Notes: a model not told the origin generated them from the letters alone. DNA of 64,000 nt from Gammaproteobacteria bacterium (GCA_021773235.1 JAJFKL010000021.1:1-64000), one strand, 5' to 3'; positions 9,421 through 19,833 are shown, counted from the first letter of the stretch. Translations and numbers: made by a program.

Positions 9421-10038
9421 CTATAACCTATACGAACGGGCTAAAACATAGAATTCCCGTGACTGATCACGTGATGCACCAGGTTTTCGAGTCATTACCT
9501 TGGCAAATCGTTCCTTCAATAATTTCCTATATTCATCCGTTCCAGCGCCCTCAAACAATTTGATGACTAAATCGCCACCTGGCTTAAGTACTTGATGGCA
9601 AAAGTCATAGACTAATTCCGCCAAAGCGAGACTCCGCGCCTGATCAGTTATCCTGATACCTGTTAAGTTGGGGGCCATATCTGAAATTACAAGATCAGCA
9701 CCCTGTTTTCCTATATGTCCAATACACTCGTTTTCAACTGCTTCGTCGGTAAAATCACCTAATATGAATAACACCCGTTCAATCGGGTCCATCGGTAATA
9801 TATCGACCGAGATTACTCGACCATTAGCTTTAACTTGCTCGCTGGCGTATTGCGACCAACTCCCTGGTGCTGAACCCAAATCTACAACACAAGTATTTGG
9901 TTTGATGAGTTTATCTTTTTGGTTAATTTCCTGAAGTTTGTAAATAGCGCGAGACCGGTAGTGCGAATCACGAGCCTGCTTTACATATTGATCTTTATTT
10001 TGTGCGTGTAGCCATTGTTTATTAGATTTTTTGCCCAT
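9421..10038 (-). CDS. rlmE: 23S rRNA (uridine-2'-O-)-methyltransferase RlmE
   Basis: Methylates U2552 in the A-loop of 23S rRNA on the 50S subunit. It is 205 residues, the usual length. The SAM-binding motif VVDLGSAPGSWSQYA is near residue 50, DLVISDMAPNLTG carries the catalytic Asp, and VIKLFEGAG the catalytic Lys, giving the K-D-K set of the FtsJ fold. The basic N-terminus (SNKQWLHAQNKDQYVKQA) is typical. It precedes ftsH as in many gammaproteobacteria, but yhbY, normally divergent at this spot, is absent here and found at 51.2 kb instead. Confidence 0.97.
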   Translation of the reverse strand: MGKKSNKQWLHAQNKDQYVKQARDSHYRSRAIYKLQEINQKDKLIKPNTCVVDLGSAPGSWSQYASEQVKANGRVISVDILPMDPIERVLFILGDFTDEAVENECIGHIGKQGADLVISDMAPNLTGIRITDQARSLALAELVYDFCHQVLKPGGDLVIKLFEGAGTDEYRKLLKERFAKVMTRKPGASRDQSREFYVLARSYRL

Positions 10039-10070
10039 CAGAACATAGCTAAATACAAATAAAATTAATT

Positions 10071-10547
10071 CTATATGTACTTAACTTCCAGGACTTCATA
10101 TTCAATAACACCACTCGGGGCATTCACATCAACTGCGTCATCTTGCTGTTTTCCAATTAATGCTCTTGCAATCGGTGATGTTATCGAAATCAATCCTTCG
10201 TTTATATCGGCTTCTTCTTCACCCACTATCTGGTAGGTAACCTCTGCATCAGTATCGATATTCAATAGTTTGACAGTCGCACCAAAGACAATGCGTCCTT
10301 CGGCATCAACCGTAGTGACATCAATAATCTGTGCATCAGCCAAGGCTGATTCAATTGCATTGACACGACCTTCTGCAAAACTTTGTTGTTCGCGTGCGGC
10401 ATGATATTCAGCATTCTCACTTAGGTCTCCATGCGCGCGTGCCTCGGCAATTGCTTTGGTAATTCGTTGACGGTCTACTGTTTTAAGTTTGTGCAGTTCT
10501 TCTTTTAAGTTTTCCGCACCTCTTACAGTCATAGGTGTTTGACTCAT
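10071..10547 (-). CDS. greA: Transcription elongation factor GreA
   Basis: Stimulates cleavage of backtracked RNA by RNA polymerase. The 158-residue protein has the N-terminal coiled-coil finger with the acidic tip ([20 protein letters not shown]) that reaches the polymerase active site, and a C-terminal FKBP-like domain ([25 protein letters not shown]). Its ATG overlaps the carB stop by four bases (ATGA), so the two are translationally coupled; carAB-greA is a common gammaproteobacterial order. AGGAG lies just upstream inside the carB end. Confidence 0.98.
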   Translation of the reverse strand: MSQTPMTVRGAENLKEELHKLKTVDRQRITKAIAEARAHGDLSENAEYHAAREQQSFAEGRVNAIESALADAQIIDVTTVDAEGRIVFGATVKLLNIDTDAEVTYQIVGEEEADINEGLISITSPIARALIGKQQDDAVDVNAPSGVIEYEVLEVKYI

Positions 10548-13500
10548 GCGATTACTCCTTTATGTAAATCTTGTAAACTATTTACACCAACACTATCTCT
10601 TTGTTTCAATGCTTCCATAGTTGCCATTGCACCCGCTATTGTAGTTGTGTAGAAGACCTTGTGTTGAAGTGCCGTTCTTCTAATCGAATATGAATCTGCA
10701 ATCGCTTTTTTATCTTCTGTCGTATTAACGATTAAATCAATTGCATCATTTTTCAACATATCAACAATATGAGGCTGCCCTTCTCTTACCTTATTAACGC
10801 GTTCACATTTTATTCCTGCGTCCGTTAATACCTTACACGTACCACTAGTCGCATAAAGTATATAACCCAATAAAGATAATTCTTTTGCAACAATGACTGC
10901 TTTTTCTTTATCTATTTCCTTTACACTGATAAACGCATTTCCCGAACGCGGGAATTCTTCACCCGCTGCAAGCTGACCCTTGGCAAAGGCCTCACCAAAT
11001 GTTTTTCCTACTCCCATTACCTCACCGGTTGATTTCATCTCAGGTCCTAGTAAAGGGTCAACTCCAGGAAACTTAATAAATGGGAATACAGATTCCTTAA
11101 CTGAATAATAATCTGGAACGGGCACATGTGTTAAGTTTTGTGATGCCAAACTGTTACCTACCATACAATTTACGGCAACCTTGGCAATCGATATGCCTGT
11201 TGCTTTAGAAACAAAAGGTATTGTTCTTGAAGCCCTGGGGTTAACTTCCAAAACATAAATATCATCATTCTGTATTGCAAACTGCGTATTCATTAAGCCA
11301 ACAACATTTAAAGCACGCGCCATTGCCCCAACCTGAGTCGCAATCTTGTCTTGATCTTCATCGCTTAAACTATAGGGAGGTAGCGAACAGGCCGAATCAC
11401 CGGAATGCACTCCAGCTTGTTCAATATGTTCCATAATCCCGGCAATGCAGACGTCCTTTCCATCTGATATCGCATCAACATCAACTTCAATGGCATTATT
11501 TAAAAATCTATCCAGCAATACTGGTGACGAATTAGATACCGCTACAGCATTGCCCATGTAATTTCGAAGGTCATCTTCGTTATATACAATCTCCATCGCT
11601 CGACCACCCAGTACATACGATGGTCTCACAACAAGCGGGTAACCTATCTCTTCAGCGCCTTTTACCGCTTGCTCAACATTGCGCGCTGTTCGGTTTGGTG
11701 GTTGTTTCAAACCGATATCTTCTAATAATTTTTGGAAGCGTTCACGATCTTCTGCTAGATCTATTGAATCTGGACTGGTACCTATAATTGGCACACCGGC
11801 ACTTTCAAGATCGCGTGCCAATTTTAAGGGTGTTTGCCCACCATATTGCACAATCACACCATACGGTTTTTCAACATGAATAATATCTAATACATTTTCC
11901 AACGTTAATGGTTCGAAATAGAGACGATCAGATGTATCGTAATCCGTAGAAACTGTTTCCGGATTACAGTTAACCATGATGGTTTCATAACCTGCATCTC
12001 GCATAGCGAAAGCGGCTTGAACACAACAATAATCAAATTCAATTCCCTGGCCTATTCGGTTAGGGCCGCCGCCTAAGACCATAATCTTTTGTCGGTCGGT
12101 TGGTGCCGCTTCACATTCAACATCGTAAGTTGAATACATATAAGCCGTGGCTGACTCAAATTCTGCGGCACAAGAATCGACACGCTTAAATACCGGGCGA
12201 ATATTATTATCTATTCTTAATTTTCTTATTTCGGATTCAGACTGATCTATCAGTTCAGCTAATCTCGCGTCTGAAAATCCTTTGCGCTTTAATTGTCTTA
12301 AACGGTTTTCAGTTAACGAAGAGACGCCTTCTTTCTTAAGTTTGCCCTCTTCTTCGACAATGTCTTGTATCTGTACCAAAAACCATGAGTCGATACTAGA
12401 AATATTGAAAACATCCTCAACACTCAACCCATGTCGAAAGGCGTCCGCGACATACCACAACCTATCTCCACGGGGCACTCGCAATTCTTTTTCAATCTGT
12501 TCTAAAATATTTTCTGATGACTGATTAACAATTTCGTTAAAACCTGTTACTCCTGTCTCCATCCCACGAATTGCTTTTTGCAATGATTCTTGAAATGTAC
12601 GACCCATGGCCATAACTTCACCGACAGATTTCATCTGAGTTGTTAAACGATCATCTGCCTGTGGGAATTTTTCAAAGGTGAAACGAGGTATCTTGGTGAC
12701 GATATAATCAATACTAGGCTCGAATGATGCTGGTGTAGCGCCATCGGTAATTTCATTTTCAAGCTCATCTAATGTGTAACCCACCGCTAATTTTGCAGCG
12801 ACTCTAGCAATTGGAAAACCTGTTGCTTTAGAGGCGAGTGCTGATGAGCGTGATACACGAGGATTCATTTCAATGATGATCAATTCACCGTTTTCTGGAT
12901 TAACCGCAAATTGAACATTCGACCCACCGGTATCAACACCAATCTCTCGTAATACTTTTATAGAAGCATCACGCATGATTTGATATTCCTTATCAGTCAA
13001 TGTCTGTGCTGGTGCAATCGTTATTGAATCGCCGGTATGCACACCCATTGGGTCGAGGTTTTCAATAGAGCAAATAATGATGCAGTTATCTTTTTTATCA
13101 CGGACAACTTCCATTTCATATTCTTTCCAGCCTAGTGCGGACTGATCAATCTGAACTTCATTTGTCGGTGAGGCCTCAACACCGTGCTCACAAATCTCCA
13201 TAAACTCATCGCGGTTATAAGCAATACCGCCACCTGTACCACCCAAAGTAAACGAAGGACGAATGATTGCGGGAAAACCAATTGTTTCCATGGCCGCCCT
13301 TGCTTCTTCCTGATTATGAACAATTTCAGACTTTGCCATAGCTAAGCCAATCTTTTGCATCGCAGTTCGAAAACGTTCGCGGTCCTCTGCCTTATCGATA
13401 GCATCTTTTGATGCACCAATCATTTCTACGCTGAATTTTTCAAGTACACCTTGTTTATCCAAATCTAATGCGCAGTTTAATGCGGTCTGTCCACCCATGG

Positions 13501-13765
13501 TTGGTAATAAAGCGTCTGGCCGTTCTTTTTCAATAATTCTTGCCACTGTTTGCCAATGCACAGGTTCAATATACGTAGCATCCGCCATTTCAGGGTCAGT
13601 CATAATCGTTGCAGGATTCGAATTCACTAAGATGACGCGAAAACCTTCTTCGCGTAATGCCTTGCATGCCTGCGCACCGGAATAATCAAACTCGCAGGCC
13701 TGTCCAATAATAATTGGACCTGCGCCAATGATTAGAATGCTTTTAATATCTGTACGTTTAGGCAT
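10544..13765 (-). CDS. carB: Carbamoyl-phosphate synthase large subunit
   Basis: Makes carbamoyl phosphate from ammonia, bicarbonate and two ATP for pyrimidine and arginine synthesis, in complex with CarA. It is 1073 residues, the family length, with two homologous ATP-grasp halves: [19 protein letters not shown] opens the first and [19 protein letters not shown] (near residue 560) the second. [10 protein letters not shown] and [10 protein letters not shown] are the paired nucleotide loops. The C-terminal MGS-like regulatory domain starts near residue 935. It begins seven bases after carA and overlaps greA. Confidence 0.98.
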   Translation of the reverse strand: MPKRTDIKSILIIGAGPIIIGQACEFDYSGAQACKALREEGFRVILVNSNPATIMTDPEMADATYIEPVHWQTVARIIEKERPDALLPTMGGQTALNCALDLDKQGVLEKFSVEMIGASKDAIDKAEDRERFRTAMQKIGLAMAKSEIVHNQEEARAAMETIGFPAIIRPSFTLGGTGGGIAYNRDEFMEICEHGVEASPTNEVQIDQSALGWKEYEMEVVRDKKDNCIIICSIENLDPMGVHTGDSITIAPAQTLTDKEYQIMRDASIKVLREIGVDTGGSNVQFAVNPENGELIIIEMNPRVSRSSALASKATGFPIARVAAKLAVGYTLDELENEITDGATPASFEPSIDYIVTKIPRFTFEKFPQADDRLTTQMKSVGEVMAMGRTFQESLQKAIRGMETGVTGFNEIVNQSSENILEQIEKELRVPRGDRLWYVADAFRHGLSVEDVFNISSIDSWFLVQIQDIVEEEGKLKKEGVSSLTENRLRQLKRKGFSDARLAELIDQSESEIRKLRIDNNIRPVFKRVDSCAAEFESATAYMYSTYDVECEAAPTDRQKIMVLGGGPNRIGQGIEFDYCCVQAAFAMRDAGYETIMVNCNPETVSTDYDTSDRLYFEPLTLENVLDIIHVEKPYGVIVQYGGQTPLKLARDLESAGVPIIGTSPDSIDLAEDRERFQKLLEDIGLKQPPNRTARNVEQAVKGAEEIGYPLVVRPSYVLGGRAMEIVYNEDDLRNYMGNAVAVSNSSPVLLDRFLNNAIEVDVDAISDGKDVCIAGIMEHIEQAGVHSGDSACSLPPYSLSDEDQDKIATQVGAMARALNVVGLMNTQFAIQNDDIYVLEVNPRASRTIPFVSKATGISIAKVAVNCMVGNSLASQNLTHVPVPDYYSVKESVFPFIKFPGVDPLLGPEMKSTGEVMGVGKTFGEAFAKGQLAAGEEFPRSGNAFISVKEIDKEKAVIVAKELSLLGYILYATSGTCKVLTDAGIKCERVNKVREGQPHIVDMLKNDAIDLIVNTTEDKKAIADSYSIRRTALQHKVFYTTTIAGAMATMEALKQRDSVGVNSLQDLHKGVIA

Positions 13766-13772
13766 GGGTATA

Positions 13773-14906
13773 TTACGTTTTATGTTCTTGCATTAATTCA
13801 ATGAAATGATTGAAGAGCGGTTTTAAGTCATGTGGCCCCGGACTCGCTTCTGGATGTCCTTGGAATCCAAACACTGGATGATTTTTATGATGTACTCCCT
13901 GTAAAGACCCATCAAATAAAGAGCGATGAGTTGCGATTAGGTCACTCGGTAATGTTTTCTCATCAACTGCAAAACCATGGTTTTGGCTAGTAATTAGCAC
14001 TTGTCCACCATCAAGTGATTGCACAGGATGGTTTGCACCATGATGACCAAATTTCATTTTGCTTGTTTTTGCACCCAATGCTAGTGAAAGCAACTGGTGT
14101 CCAAGGCAAATACCAAATACCGGCATGCCTGAATTGATGATTTCCTTTATTGCAGTAATAGCATAATCACAAGGATCAGGATCGCCAGGACCATTAGATA
14201 AAAAGACACCGTCTGGTTTTTCCGCCAATACCACACTCGCCGGCGTTTGCGCAGGAACTACCGTAACCTCACAACCCAAATCCGCCAAAATACGAAGAAT
14301 ATTTCGCTTAACTCCAAAATCATATGCGATAACACGCCACTCTTTTTTACTGGAAGATGGTTTAATTCCAGCTTCAATATCCCAGGTTCCATCTGCCCAG
14401 TTATATGCTGATTTTGTCGATACTTCTTTTGCCAAATCCATACCAACCAGACCCGCAAATGATTTTGCAGTATTGATTGATTCCTCTACATCAATATTTT
14501 CACCCGCAACAACACAAGCCTTCATTGCACCATGCTTGCGTAAGTGTCGGGTTAATTGACGCGTATCAATCCCAGCAATGGCAACGATATTATGTCTAAT
14601 AAGATAGTCGTTCAGGTTTTCACTAGCGCGCCAATTACTCATCACCAGTGGCAAATCTCGGATAATTAATCCGCTGACAAAGACTTGATTGGATTCTTCA
14701 TCCTCGGAGTTTGTACCCACATTTCCAATATGAGGATGCGTTAAGGTAACAATTTGCTTGTAGTAGGAGGGATCAGTAAGAATCTCCTGATATCCGGTGA
14801 TCGAGGTATTAAAAACAACTTCTCCAATGGACTCTCCATCGATACCAATCGATGTACCGTAAAACAATGAACCATCTTCAAGGGCTAACAGGGCATTATC
14901 CGTCAA
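13773..14906 (-). CDS. carA: Carbamoyl-phosphate synthase small subunit
   Basis: Glutamine amidotransferase subunit supplying ammonia to CarB. The 377-residue protein has the N-terminal CPSase small-chain domain ([28 protein letters not shown]) and a class I glutaminase with nucleophile Cys in [15 protein letters not shown] (near residue 265) plus His and Glu in [10 protein letters not shown]. It is the first gene of carA-carB-greA. Its 240-base leader has a promoter and an early terminator-like hairpin (see the entries at 15053 and 15099), suggesting regulation by early termination. The ATG at 14906 agrees with the family start. Confidence 0.98.
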   Translation of the reverse strand: MTDNALLALEDGSLFYGTSIGIDGESIGEVVFNTSITGYQEILTDPSYYKQIVTLTHPHIGNVGTNSEDEESNQVFVSGLIIRDLPLVMSNWRASENLNDYLIRHNIVAIAGIDTRQLTRHLRKHGAMKACVVAGENIDVEESINTAKSFAGLVGMDLAKEVSTKSAYNWADGTWDIEAGIKPSSSKKEWRVIAYDFGVKRNILRILADLGCEVTVVPAQTPASVVLAEKPDGVFLSNGPGDPDPCDYAITAIKEIINSGMPVFGICLGHQLLSLALGAKTSKMKFGHHGANHPVQSLDGGQVLITSQNHGFAVDEKTLPSDLIATHRSLFDGSLQGVHHKNHPVFGFQGHPEASPGPHDLKPLFNHFIELMQEHKT

Positions 14907-15052
14907 AAAGCGATACCTCTAATACAAATCGTCGCCTAGGATTCCTTTCCACTTACGACGTTGGTCTATATGGATGCAGGTATTCAGAGTTCGCATAAGA
15001 CACCTAAGTGTTGGTGTCAGAGACAAAAATTCTGAGAGTACATCCTACACAT

Positions 15053-15082
15053 AAAAAAGGGAGTAACCGTATGGCTACTCCC
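15053..15082 (-). terminator. Terminator-like hairpin in the carA leader
   Basis: On the minus strand GGGAGTA pairs with TACTCCC, with inner CC/GG pairs around a small loop, and is followed directly by CTTTTTTAT. It lies about 10 bases downstream of the predicted start site and 146 bases ahead of carA. As no minus-strand gene lies upstream, it probably attenuates carA transcription. Confidence 0.6.
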
Positions 15083-15098
15083 GCTGAATTGGACGATG

Positions 15099-15128
15099 AT
15101 TATACTGTAATGCACTATAGGGTGTCTA
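15099..15128 (-). promoter_or_regulatory. Predicted sigma-70 promoter of carAB-greA
   Basis: On the minus strand, -35 TAGACA (15128-15123) and a perfect -10 TATAAT (15104-15099) are spaced by 18 bases. The expected start near 15092 leads into the hairpin at 15082-15059 and then carA. Confidence 0.6.
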
Positions 15129-15147
15129 TTCAGTTGACTGATTTGAT

Positions 15148-15495
15148 ATGAATTCTAAGAAGAAAAAATACCTCGTTTGTGAGGTCGATATACTTAAAGC
15201 ATCTGGTTGCTATGGTTGGGAAAGTGTCATTAATGATTTACTTGTTCAATGCTTCATTATTTATCATCAAAATAAGATATTGAGTTATCGTAATCGCTGT
15301 CCCCATACTGGGGTTAATCTTGAATGGGTCCCACATCAATTCCTTGATCGTAATAATGAGTTCATACAGTGTGCTACGCATGGCGCTTTATTCGAGATTG
15401 AAAACGGCCTCTGCATCCATGGCCCCTGTGTCGGTGACAAGCTTGAAATTGTCGAAAATGCAATTATTGAAAGCAAGATCTACTTGATTTTATAA
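15148..15495 (+). CDS. Rieske [2Fe-2S] ferredoxin-like protein
   Basis: A 115-residue soluble protein with both Rieske ligand boxes: CPHTGVNLEW (Cys-x-His, near residue 51) and CATHGALFEIENGLC (Cys-x-x-His, near residue 76), followed by the GPCVGDKLE strand. It has no membrane anchor, so it resembles small ferredoxins of ring-hydroxylating systems or the NirD-like group rather than the bc1 subunit. No oxygenase or reductase gene is adjacent, so its electron partner is unknown. It stands alone, followed at 122 bases by a Ser/Thr kinase gene and divergent from carA. Confidence 0.88.
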   Translation: MNSKKKKYLVCEVDILKASGCYGWESVINDLLVQCFIIYHQNKILSYRNRCPHTGVNLEWVPHQFLDRNNEFIQCATHGALFEIENGLCIHGPCVGDKLEIVENAIIESKIYLIL

Positions 15496-15616
15496 GGATT
15501 AAATATGCTAACGTGGTATTTTTAATGTAATTTATTATATTGTGGTGCTAACCTTGTATAATTCAAAAAGACTTAATATTCATAATAAATGTCATTTGGT
15601 AGGATTAGTGCCATAA

Positions 15617-17278
15617 ATGAGTGAAAAAAAGCGACATCTAAATGCGCTCAAAACCGGTCAAAAGCTACATTGGTACGAGATACGCGATATCTTGGGTCAA
15701 GGTGGCTTTGGAATAACCTACCTTGCTCAAGACTTAAACCTTGGTCATGAAGTTGCCATCAAAGAGTATCTTCCCGTTGATCTTGCTATTCGTACAAAAA
15801 GTGGCACCGTCTCACCTGTCTCAGATGAACATCATGAAAGATACTATTGGGGTCTGGAGCGTTTTCTAGATGAGGCCCGCACACTTGGCCAATTCAAACA
15901 CCCCAATATAGTACAAGTTCGAAATGTATTTGAGGCGAATAATACCGCCTACATGGTCATGGAGTATGAACTTGGCGAAACATTTCAAGACATCTTGAAT
16001 CGACGTAAAACAGTCAGTGAACAAGATCTAAAAACCATTATATTTCCCATTGTTGATGGCATGAAAGTCGTTCATGCCGCCGGCTTTATTCATCGTGATA
16101 TAAAACCCGCAAATATTTTTCTGCGTGTAGACGGAGATCCTGTTTTACTTGATTTCGGTTCTGCAAGAACCTCTTTAGGTCAAGGAGATCAATCTTTGAC
16201 CAGTATTTTTTCTCGAGGTTACGCACCTATTGAGCAATACAATACCAGTGAGGAAACGCAAGGCGCCTGGACTGATATTTATTCTATGGGCGCAACCATG
16301 TATCGATCGATCAGTGGAATTCCTCCTACAGATGCAGTCGATCGTAGTGCGGCAATTGCTCAAATAGATTGTGACACCTATGTTTCAATAACAGAGATTG
16401 CCGGTGAAGGTTATTCTGAAGAATTTTTACTAGCAGTAGATTATGCCTTGAAGTTTCGCCAGCAAGACAGACCACAAACAATGTCGGAATGGAGTGCAAC
16501 ATTTGATCGTCGCGACATCAGTAGTCGGAATCATTTCACTAATGATAATTCATTAATAGAAAAACAAATTGCAGCTGCTGAATTAGGTGATATCAGTGCA
16601 CAATCTAAACTCGCTTTTATGTATGCAAAAGGGATAAATGCTGAGAAAGATGAGGCTACCGCAATAAGATGGTATCTAGAAGCTGCAAATAATAATCATA
16701 TTAATTCTCAATATAATCTTGCACTCATTTATGCCAAAGGCAGAGGTGTTAAACAGGATTATCATCAAGCTATTAAATGGTACCAATTGGCTGCTGAGCA
16801 AGGTGATGAGAGTTCACAATACGCACTCGGTATGATGTATAGCAAAGGTGTTGGCACAGAAAAAGATAACGAACTTGCCTACCTCTGGTTTTTAAAAGCT
16901 GCTAAGCAGGAAAATACTAATGCCGAATTTAAAGTGGCTGAGATGTTACACAAAGGTATTGGCATTGAAGAAGATCTAAAATCAGCATTCGAGTGGTATG
17001 AAAAAGCTTCTGTAAAAGACCACACATTAGCCCAAATGAAATTGGCTTATATGTATGGCAAAGGACATGGCACAAAACGTAATGATACCGAAGCATTTCT
17101 TTGGTTTAGAAAAGCAGCTGAACAAGGACATCCTAAAGCTCAATATAATTTAGGCGTGATTTATGCAAAAGGACGCGGTATTACTAAAGATTTGGATGAG
17201 GCAAAGAAGTGGTATGGCCTTGCGGCTGGTCAGGGCGATGAACATGCGAAGAAAGCTTTATTAAAAAATAGTTCTTAA
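15617..17278 (+). CDS. Ser/Thr protein kinase with six C-terminal Sel1 repeats
   Basis: Hanks-type kinase fused to a protein-interaction solenoid. Residues about 20-295 form the kinase: G-loop LGQGGFGITYLA, lysine in VAIKEYLP, catalytic loop HRDIKPANIF, and DFGSAR. From about residue 323 to 545 there are six Sel1-like repeats of about 36 residues, each with a core like AQYNLGVIYAKGRG and KWYxLAA. No membrane segment is seen, unlike the paralogue at 30924 and the fusion at 57647. The kinase half is clearly related to the 30924 protein (shared ERF-EARTL and NNTAYMVM segments). Sel1 arrays often scaffold signalling or envelope complexes, but the target is unknown. Confidence 0.92.
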   Translation: MSEKKRHLNALKTGQKLHWYEIRDILGQGGFGITYLAQDLNLGHEVAIKEYLPVDLAIRTKSGTVSPVSDEHHERYYWGLERFLDEARTLGQFKHPNIVQVRNVFEANNTAYMVMEYELGETFQDILNRRKTVSEQDLKTIIFPIVDGMKVVHAAGFIHRDIKPANIFLRVDGDPVLLDFGSARTSLGQGDQSLTSIFSRGYAPIEQYNTSEETQGAWTDIYSMGATMYRSISGIPPTDAVDRSAAIAQIDCDTYVSITEIAGEGYSEEFLLAVDYALKFRQQDRPQTMSEWSATFDRRDISSRNHFTNDNSLIEKQIAAAELGDISAQSKLAFMYAKGINAEKDEATAIRWYLEAANNNHINSQYNLALIYAKGRGVKQDYHQAIKWYQLAAEQGDESSQYALGMMYSKGVGTEKDNELAYLWFLKAAKQENTNAEFKVAEMLHKGIGIEEDLKSAFEWYEKASVKDHTLAQMKLAYMYGKGHGTKRNDTEAFLWFRKAAEQGHPKAQYNLGVIYAKGRGITKDLDEAKKWYGLAAGQGDEHAKKALLKNSS

Positions 17279-17289
17279 TAGATATCTTT

Positions 17290-17388
17290 CTAATACATCA
17301 TACTTAACCGTTCAGAAATAAATTCTTTAAACTGCTTCGGCAGTTCCATTTCATAAACATCTTTTGCAAAAGTAATTGAGCTTAATAT
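17290..17388 (-). pseudogene. Short coding-like remnant downstream of phaC, possibly phasin-derived
   Basis: Directly after the phaC TAA the same frame stays open for 32 codons to a TAG. The product ends AKDVYEMELPKQFKEFISER plus LSMMY. The amphipathic ELPKQFKEFISER stretch resembles the helical segments of phasins. Only an internal ATG (17349) could start it, giving 19 residues. It may be the tail of a decayed phasin-like gene, a microprotein, or chance. Confidence 0.3.
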
Positions 17389-18456
17389 TTATTTTGTGCG
17401 TTTTTCTAGCCATGCAGCCACGGATGGCGGGATCATTTTTTGTGCTTTGCCGCTAACGTAGATCCCAATGTGTCCGCCAGGGAATTCCAGCGAATTATAG
17501 TCTTTGGAACTCACACAACCTTCTAAAGCTTTAGAAGCATCTGTTGGCACTAAATGATCATCTCTAGCGTAAATATTTAGTATGGGAATGGTTATATTAC
17601 TAAGGTCGACAATATCATCACCTATCTTTACTGTTCCCTTAACAAGTCCATTTTCTTGATAAAACTGTTTGATAAATTCCCGGTATGCTTCACCTACCAA
17701 GTCAGGACTATCAAATATCCATTTTTCCATGCGCATAAAATTCATCGCTTTTTCTTTATCGTCAAGAATATTTACAAGGTCTACATATTTTTGACCCATC
17801 AACGTATAGGGCTTCAGGGTAAGAAATGTAGCATTCAGTAATTCACCAGGTACATTGCCTAATGTATCCACGATTTGGTCAATGTCGATCTCTCTTACCA
17901 TATGACTGAGTAGATCGTCTTTGGTATGAAAATCAACAGGCGTGACTGTCGTAATAAGATTTTTTACTTTATTCTGGTGCAGTGCTGTATAACAAAGACT
18001 AAACGCACCACCCTGGCAAATACCCAACAAATTGATTTTTTTTCGATTATGTTTTTCACAAATCACATCAACACAACGATCTATATAACCATTAATATAA
18101 TCATCCAAAGTCAGATATTTATCTGCACTAACCGGATACCCCCAATCAATGAGATAAACATCAACGCCCTCGTCAAGTAAGCCTTGAATCATTGAACGAC
18201 CATCTTGTAAATCAGCCATATAAGGTCTGTTAACTAATGCATAAACAATTAATAACGGGACAGAGTTTTGTTTTTTTGTACGTGATTTAAAATGATATAA
18301 AACCAGATTATCTTCTTGGTAGACCGCTTCTTTATCAGAGACACCTACTTCAATCTCACCCAAATCAGCCAAAGTTTTATAACCTTGTGCTAATTTTGAA
18401 TTGAATTCGTGAATCTCATTCACAACATCTTCAGGTTTTAAATTGAATGGGCTCAT
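17389..18456 (-). CDS. phaC: Class III poly(3-hydroxyalkanoate) synthase subunit PhaC
   Basis: Catalytic subunit polymerising short-chain hydroxyacyl-CoA into storage polyester at the granule surface. At 355 residues it fits class III synthases, which need PhaE. The lipase-like box GICQGGAFSL carries the catalytic Cys near residue 148; Asp in ARDDHLVP and His in GGHIGIYV complete the triad. It lies 15 bases downstream of phaE, in the same operon. No phaA, phaB or phaR is in the window, so monomer supply genes lie elsewhere. Confidence 0.95.
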   Translation of the reverse strand: MSPFNLKPEDVVNEIHEFNSKLAQGYKTLADLGEIEVGVSDKEAVYQEDNLVLYHFKSRTKKQNSVPLLIVYALVNRPYMADLQDGRSMIQGLLDEGVDVYLIDWGYPVSADKYLTLDDYINGYIDRCVDVICEKHNRKKINLLGICQGGAFSLCYTALHQNKVKNLITTVTPVDFHTKDDLLSHMVREIDIDQIVDTLGNVPGELLNATFLTLKPYTLMGQKYVDLVNILDDKEKAMNFMRMEKWIFDSPDLVGEAYREFIKQFYQENGLVKGTVKIGDDIVDLSNITIPILNIYARDDHLVPTDASKALEGCVSSKDYNSLEFPGGHIGIYVSGKAQKMIPPSVAAWLEKRTK

Positions 18457-18471
18457 TAATTACTCCAGACT

Positions 18472-19647
18472 TCAGAATTTTATTTCTATCATGCCTTTGT
18501 CGGCAGATGTTTTTTTAGTTTTTTTCTTTGTTTTTTTCTTAATTGCTTTTACAGTATTCTCTGCCTTCTTCTTAACTTGTTTAAGTTCAACTACATTTGA
18601 AGAATTAGCAGTCATTTGTTTTTTTGTTTTCTTTTTTCTCCGGACAACTGGTTTTGATTCTTTTTTAACAACTACAGCCTTCTTATTTTTTAGTTGTAAT
18701 TGTTTTTTAAGATTATTTATCTCTGCCCGCATTTCATTTACTTGCTTGCGCAATTCATAATGCCTACGTTCCAATTCATCCATAGATTTAGTTGTTGGCA
18801 TATGCATAGCTGATAGCATATCTTCGGTAATTTCATGGCTTTGCTTCTTAAATGCCATCATCGAATTTACTAATCGTCCATTCAACTCAGCATATTCTTT
18901 TGTATAAACATACTCACCGTAGACTTTTTCATTTGATTCAATCCAGAGATCGTATATTTGTCGCATTGAATCAATGCTTTCACCCTCTTTCGACATGCTA
19001 ATGATTTGTTCTCGCACTAAATCAAGTGCTTCTTGATTTAAGCGTAACATCACAGACTGATATTCCTGAAAATTTTCCTGGTAGTTAGCCCAGAGTTTAA
19101 TAGCGTTTTTTGATTTATCCTGAGCTTCACGACTGTAGCCCAAGCCAGGTATAGACAACATCTGTTCTCTTAATTTACTTAAATCAGGATTCATTCCATT
19201 TAAAATTTCATCAGGATCAAACGATGAATTAGAAAAAGCTGATTTCATCAAATCAATTGGTTGCTCAAAATTGTCCAGAACGCCATTCAAGTTAAATGAA
19301 TTCTTACCACTCGTAAAAGCAGACTCGATCTCTTTAAAACTCTTATTTATAAAATCTGTCATTTGGTCATTATTATTTTTTGAGCGATTCATTCCTTCAA
19401 GTAGGCTTGAAAATTGTTCACTCATGAAATAATAGTTACGACATTGGTCAAGCACCTTTTCAAATATATTTGAGCTCTCATAGGGCATATCTGTTTTGGC
19501 AGACTTCCACCAATCATCCATCGCATTTATCCAAACAGAATCCATTGTGGATTCTGGTGATTTAAATGCCATTAATGCATCCGTATATTTTTTCTGCATT
19601 TCAGACCAATCAAGTTCATCAAATGGTGTTTTATATTTATTACTCAT
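18472..19647 (-). CDS. phaE: Class III PHA synthase subunit PhaE with lysine-rich tail
   Basis: Non-catalytic partner of PhaC. The protein of about 391 residues has the PhaE pattern: an N-terminal amphipathic region (WINAMDDWWKSAK), a central MLSIPGLGYSREAQD segment, FQEYQSVMLRLNQEALD, and a long helix ending in a predicted coiled coil (RRHYELRKQVNEMRAEINNL). The last 70 residues are dominated by lysine with few acidic residues, ending KKKTKKKTKKTSADKG, a histone-H1-like tail not expected in textbook PhaE. ATG at 19647 is chosen because AGAGAA lies eight bases upstream. It heads the phaEC operon. Confidence 0.92.
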   Translation of the reverse strand: MSNKYKTPFDELDWSEMQKKYTDALMAFKSPESTMDSVWINAMDDWWKSAKTDMPYESSNIFEKVLDQCRNYYFMSEQFSSLLEGMNRSKNNNDQMTDFINKSFKEIESAFTSGKNSFNLNGVLDNFEQPIDLMKSAFSNSSFDPDEILNGMNPDLSKLREQMLSIPGLGYSREAQDKSKNAIKLWANYQENFQEYQSVMLRLNQEALDLVREQIISMSKEGESIDSMRQIYDLWIESNEKVYGEYVYTKEYAELNGRLVNSMMAFKKQSHEITEDMLSAMHMPTTKSMDELERRHYELRKQVNEMRAEINNLKKQLQLKNKKAVVVKKESKPVVRRKKKTKKQMTANSSNVVELKQVKKKAENTVKAIKKKTKKKTKKTSADKGMIEIKF

Positions 19648-19764
19648 TTTTATATTCTCTGAGTTCTGATGTTTTTCTTTAAAACAGCTTAGCAAATAAG
19701 ATTAACTATTTTTATTAATTACTACAGATATTTTATAAACATTCAGTAATTCTAAAATATTTTC

Positions 19765-19800
19765 AAAAAAAAACCCGCATAACTGCGTGAGTCATGCGGG
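19765..19800 (-). terminator. Strong Rho-independent terminator after phasin
   Basis: On the minus strand CCCGCATGACT and AGTTATGCGGG form an 11-bp stem (one G-U) around CACGC, followed by nine T. It ends the phasin transcript 34 bases past its stop and separates it from phaEC. Confidence 0.88.
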
Positions 19801-19833
19801 TACACATAGAGGAGGAGGAGGGTATTTATGTGA

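Noticed and set aside
16560..17250. Tandem repeats as a CRISPR or minisatellite
   Set aside because: They are in-frame Sel1 protein repeats of the kinase gene, diverged in DNA.
17330..17345. AACTGC-TTCG-GCAGTT hairpin as terminator or PhaR CTGC-N4-GCAG operator
   Set aside because: It lies inside a coding-like remnant, has no T-tract on either strand, and the operator motif found at the phasin and acs promoters is different.
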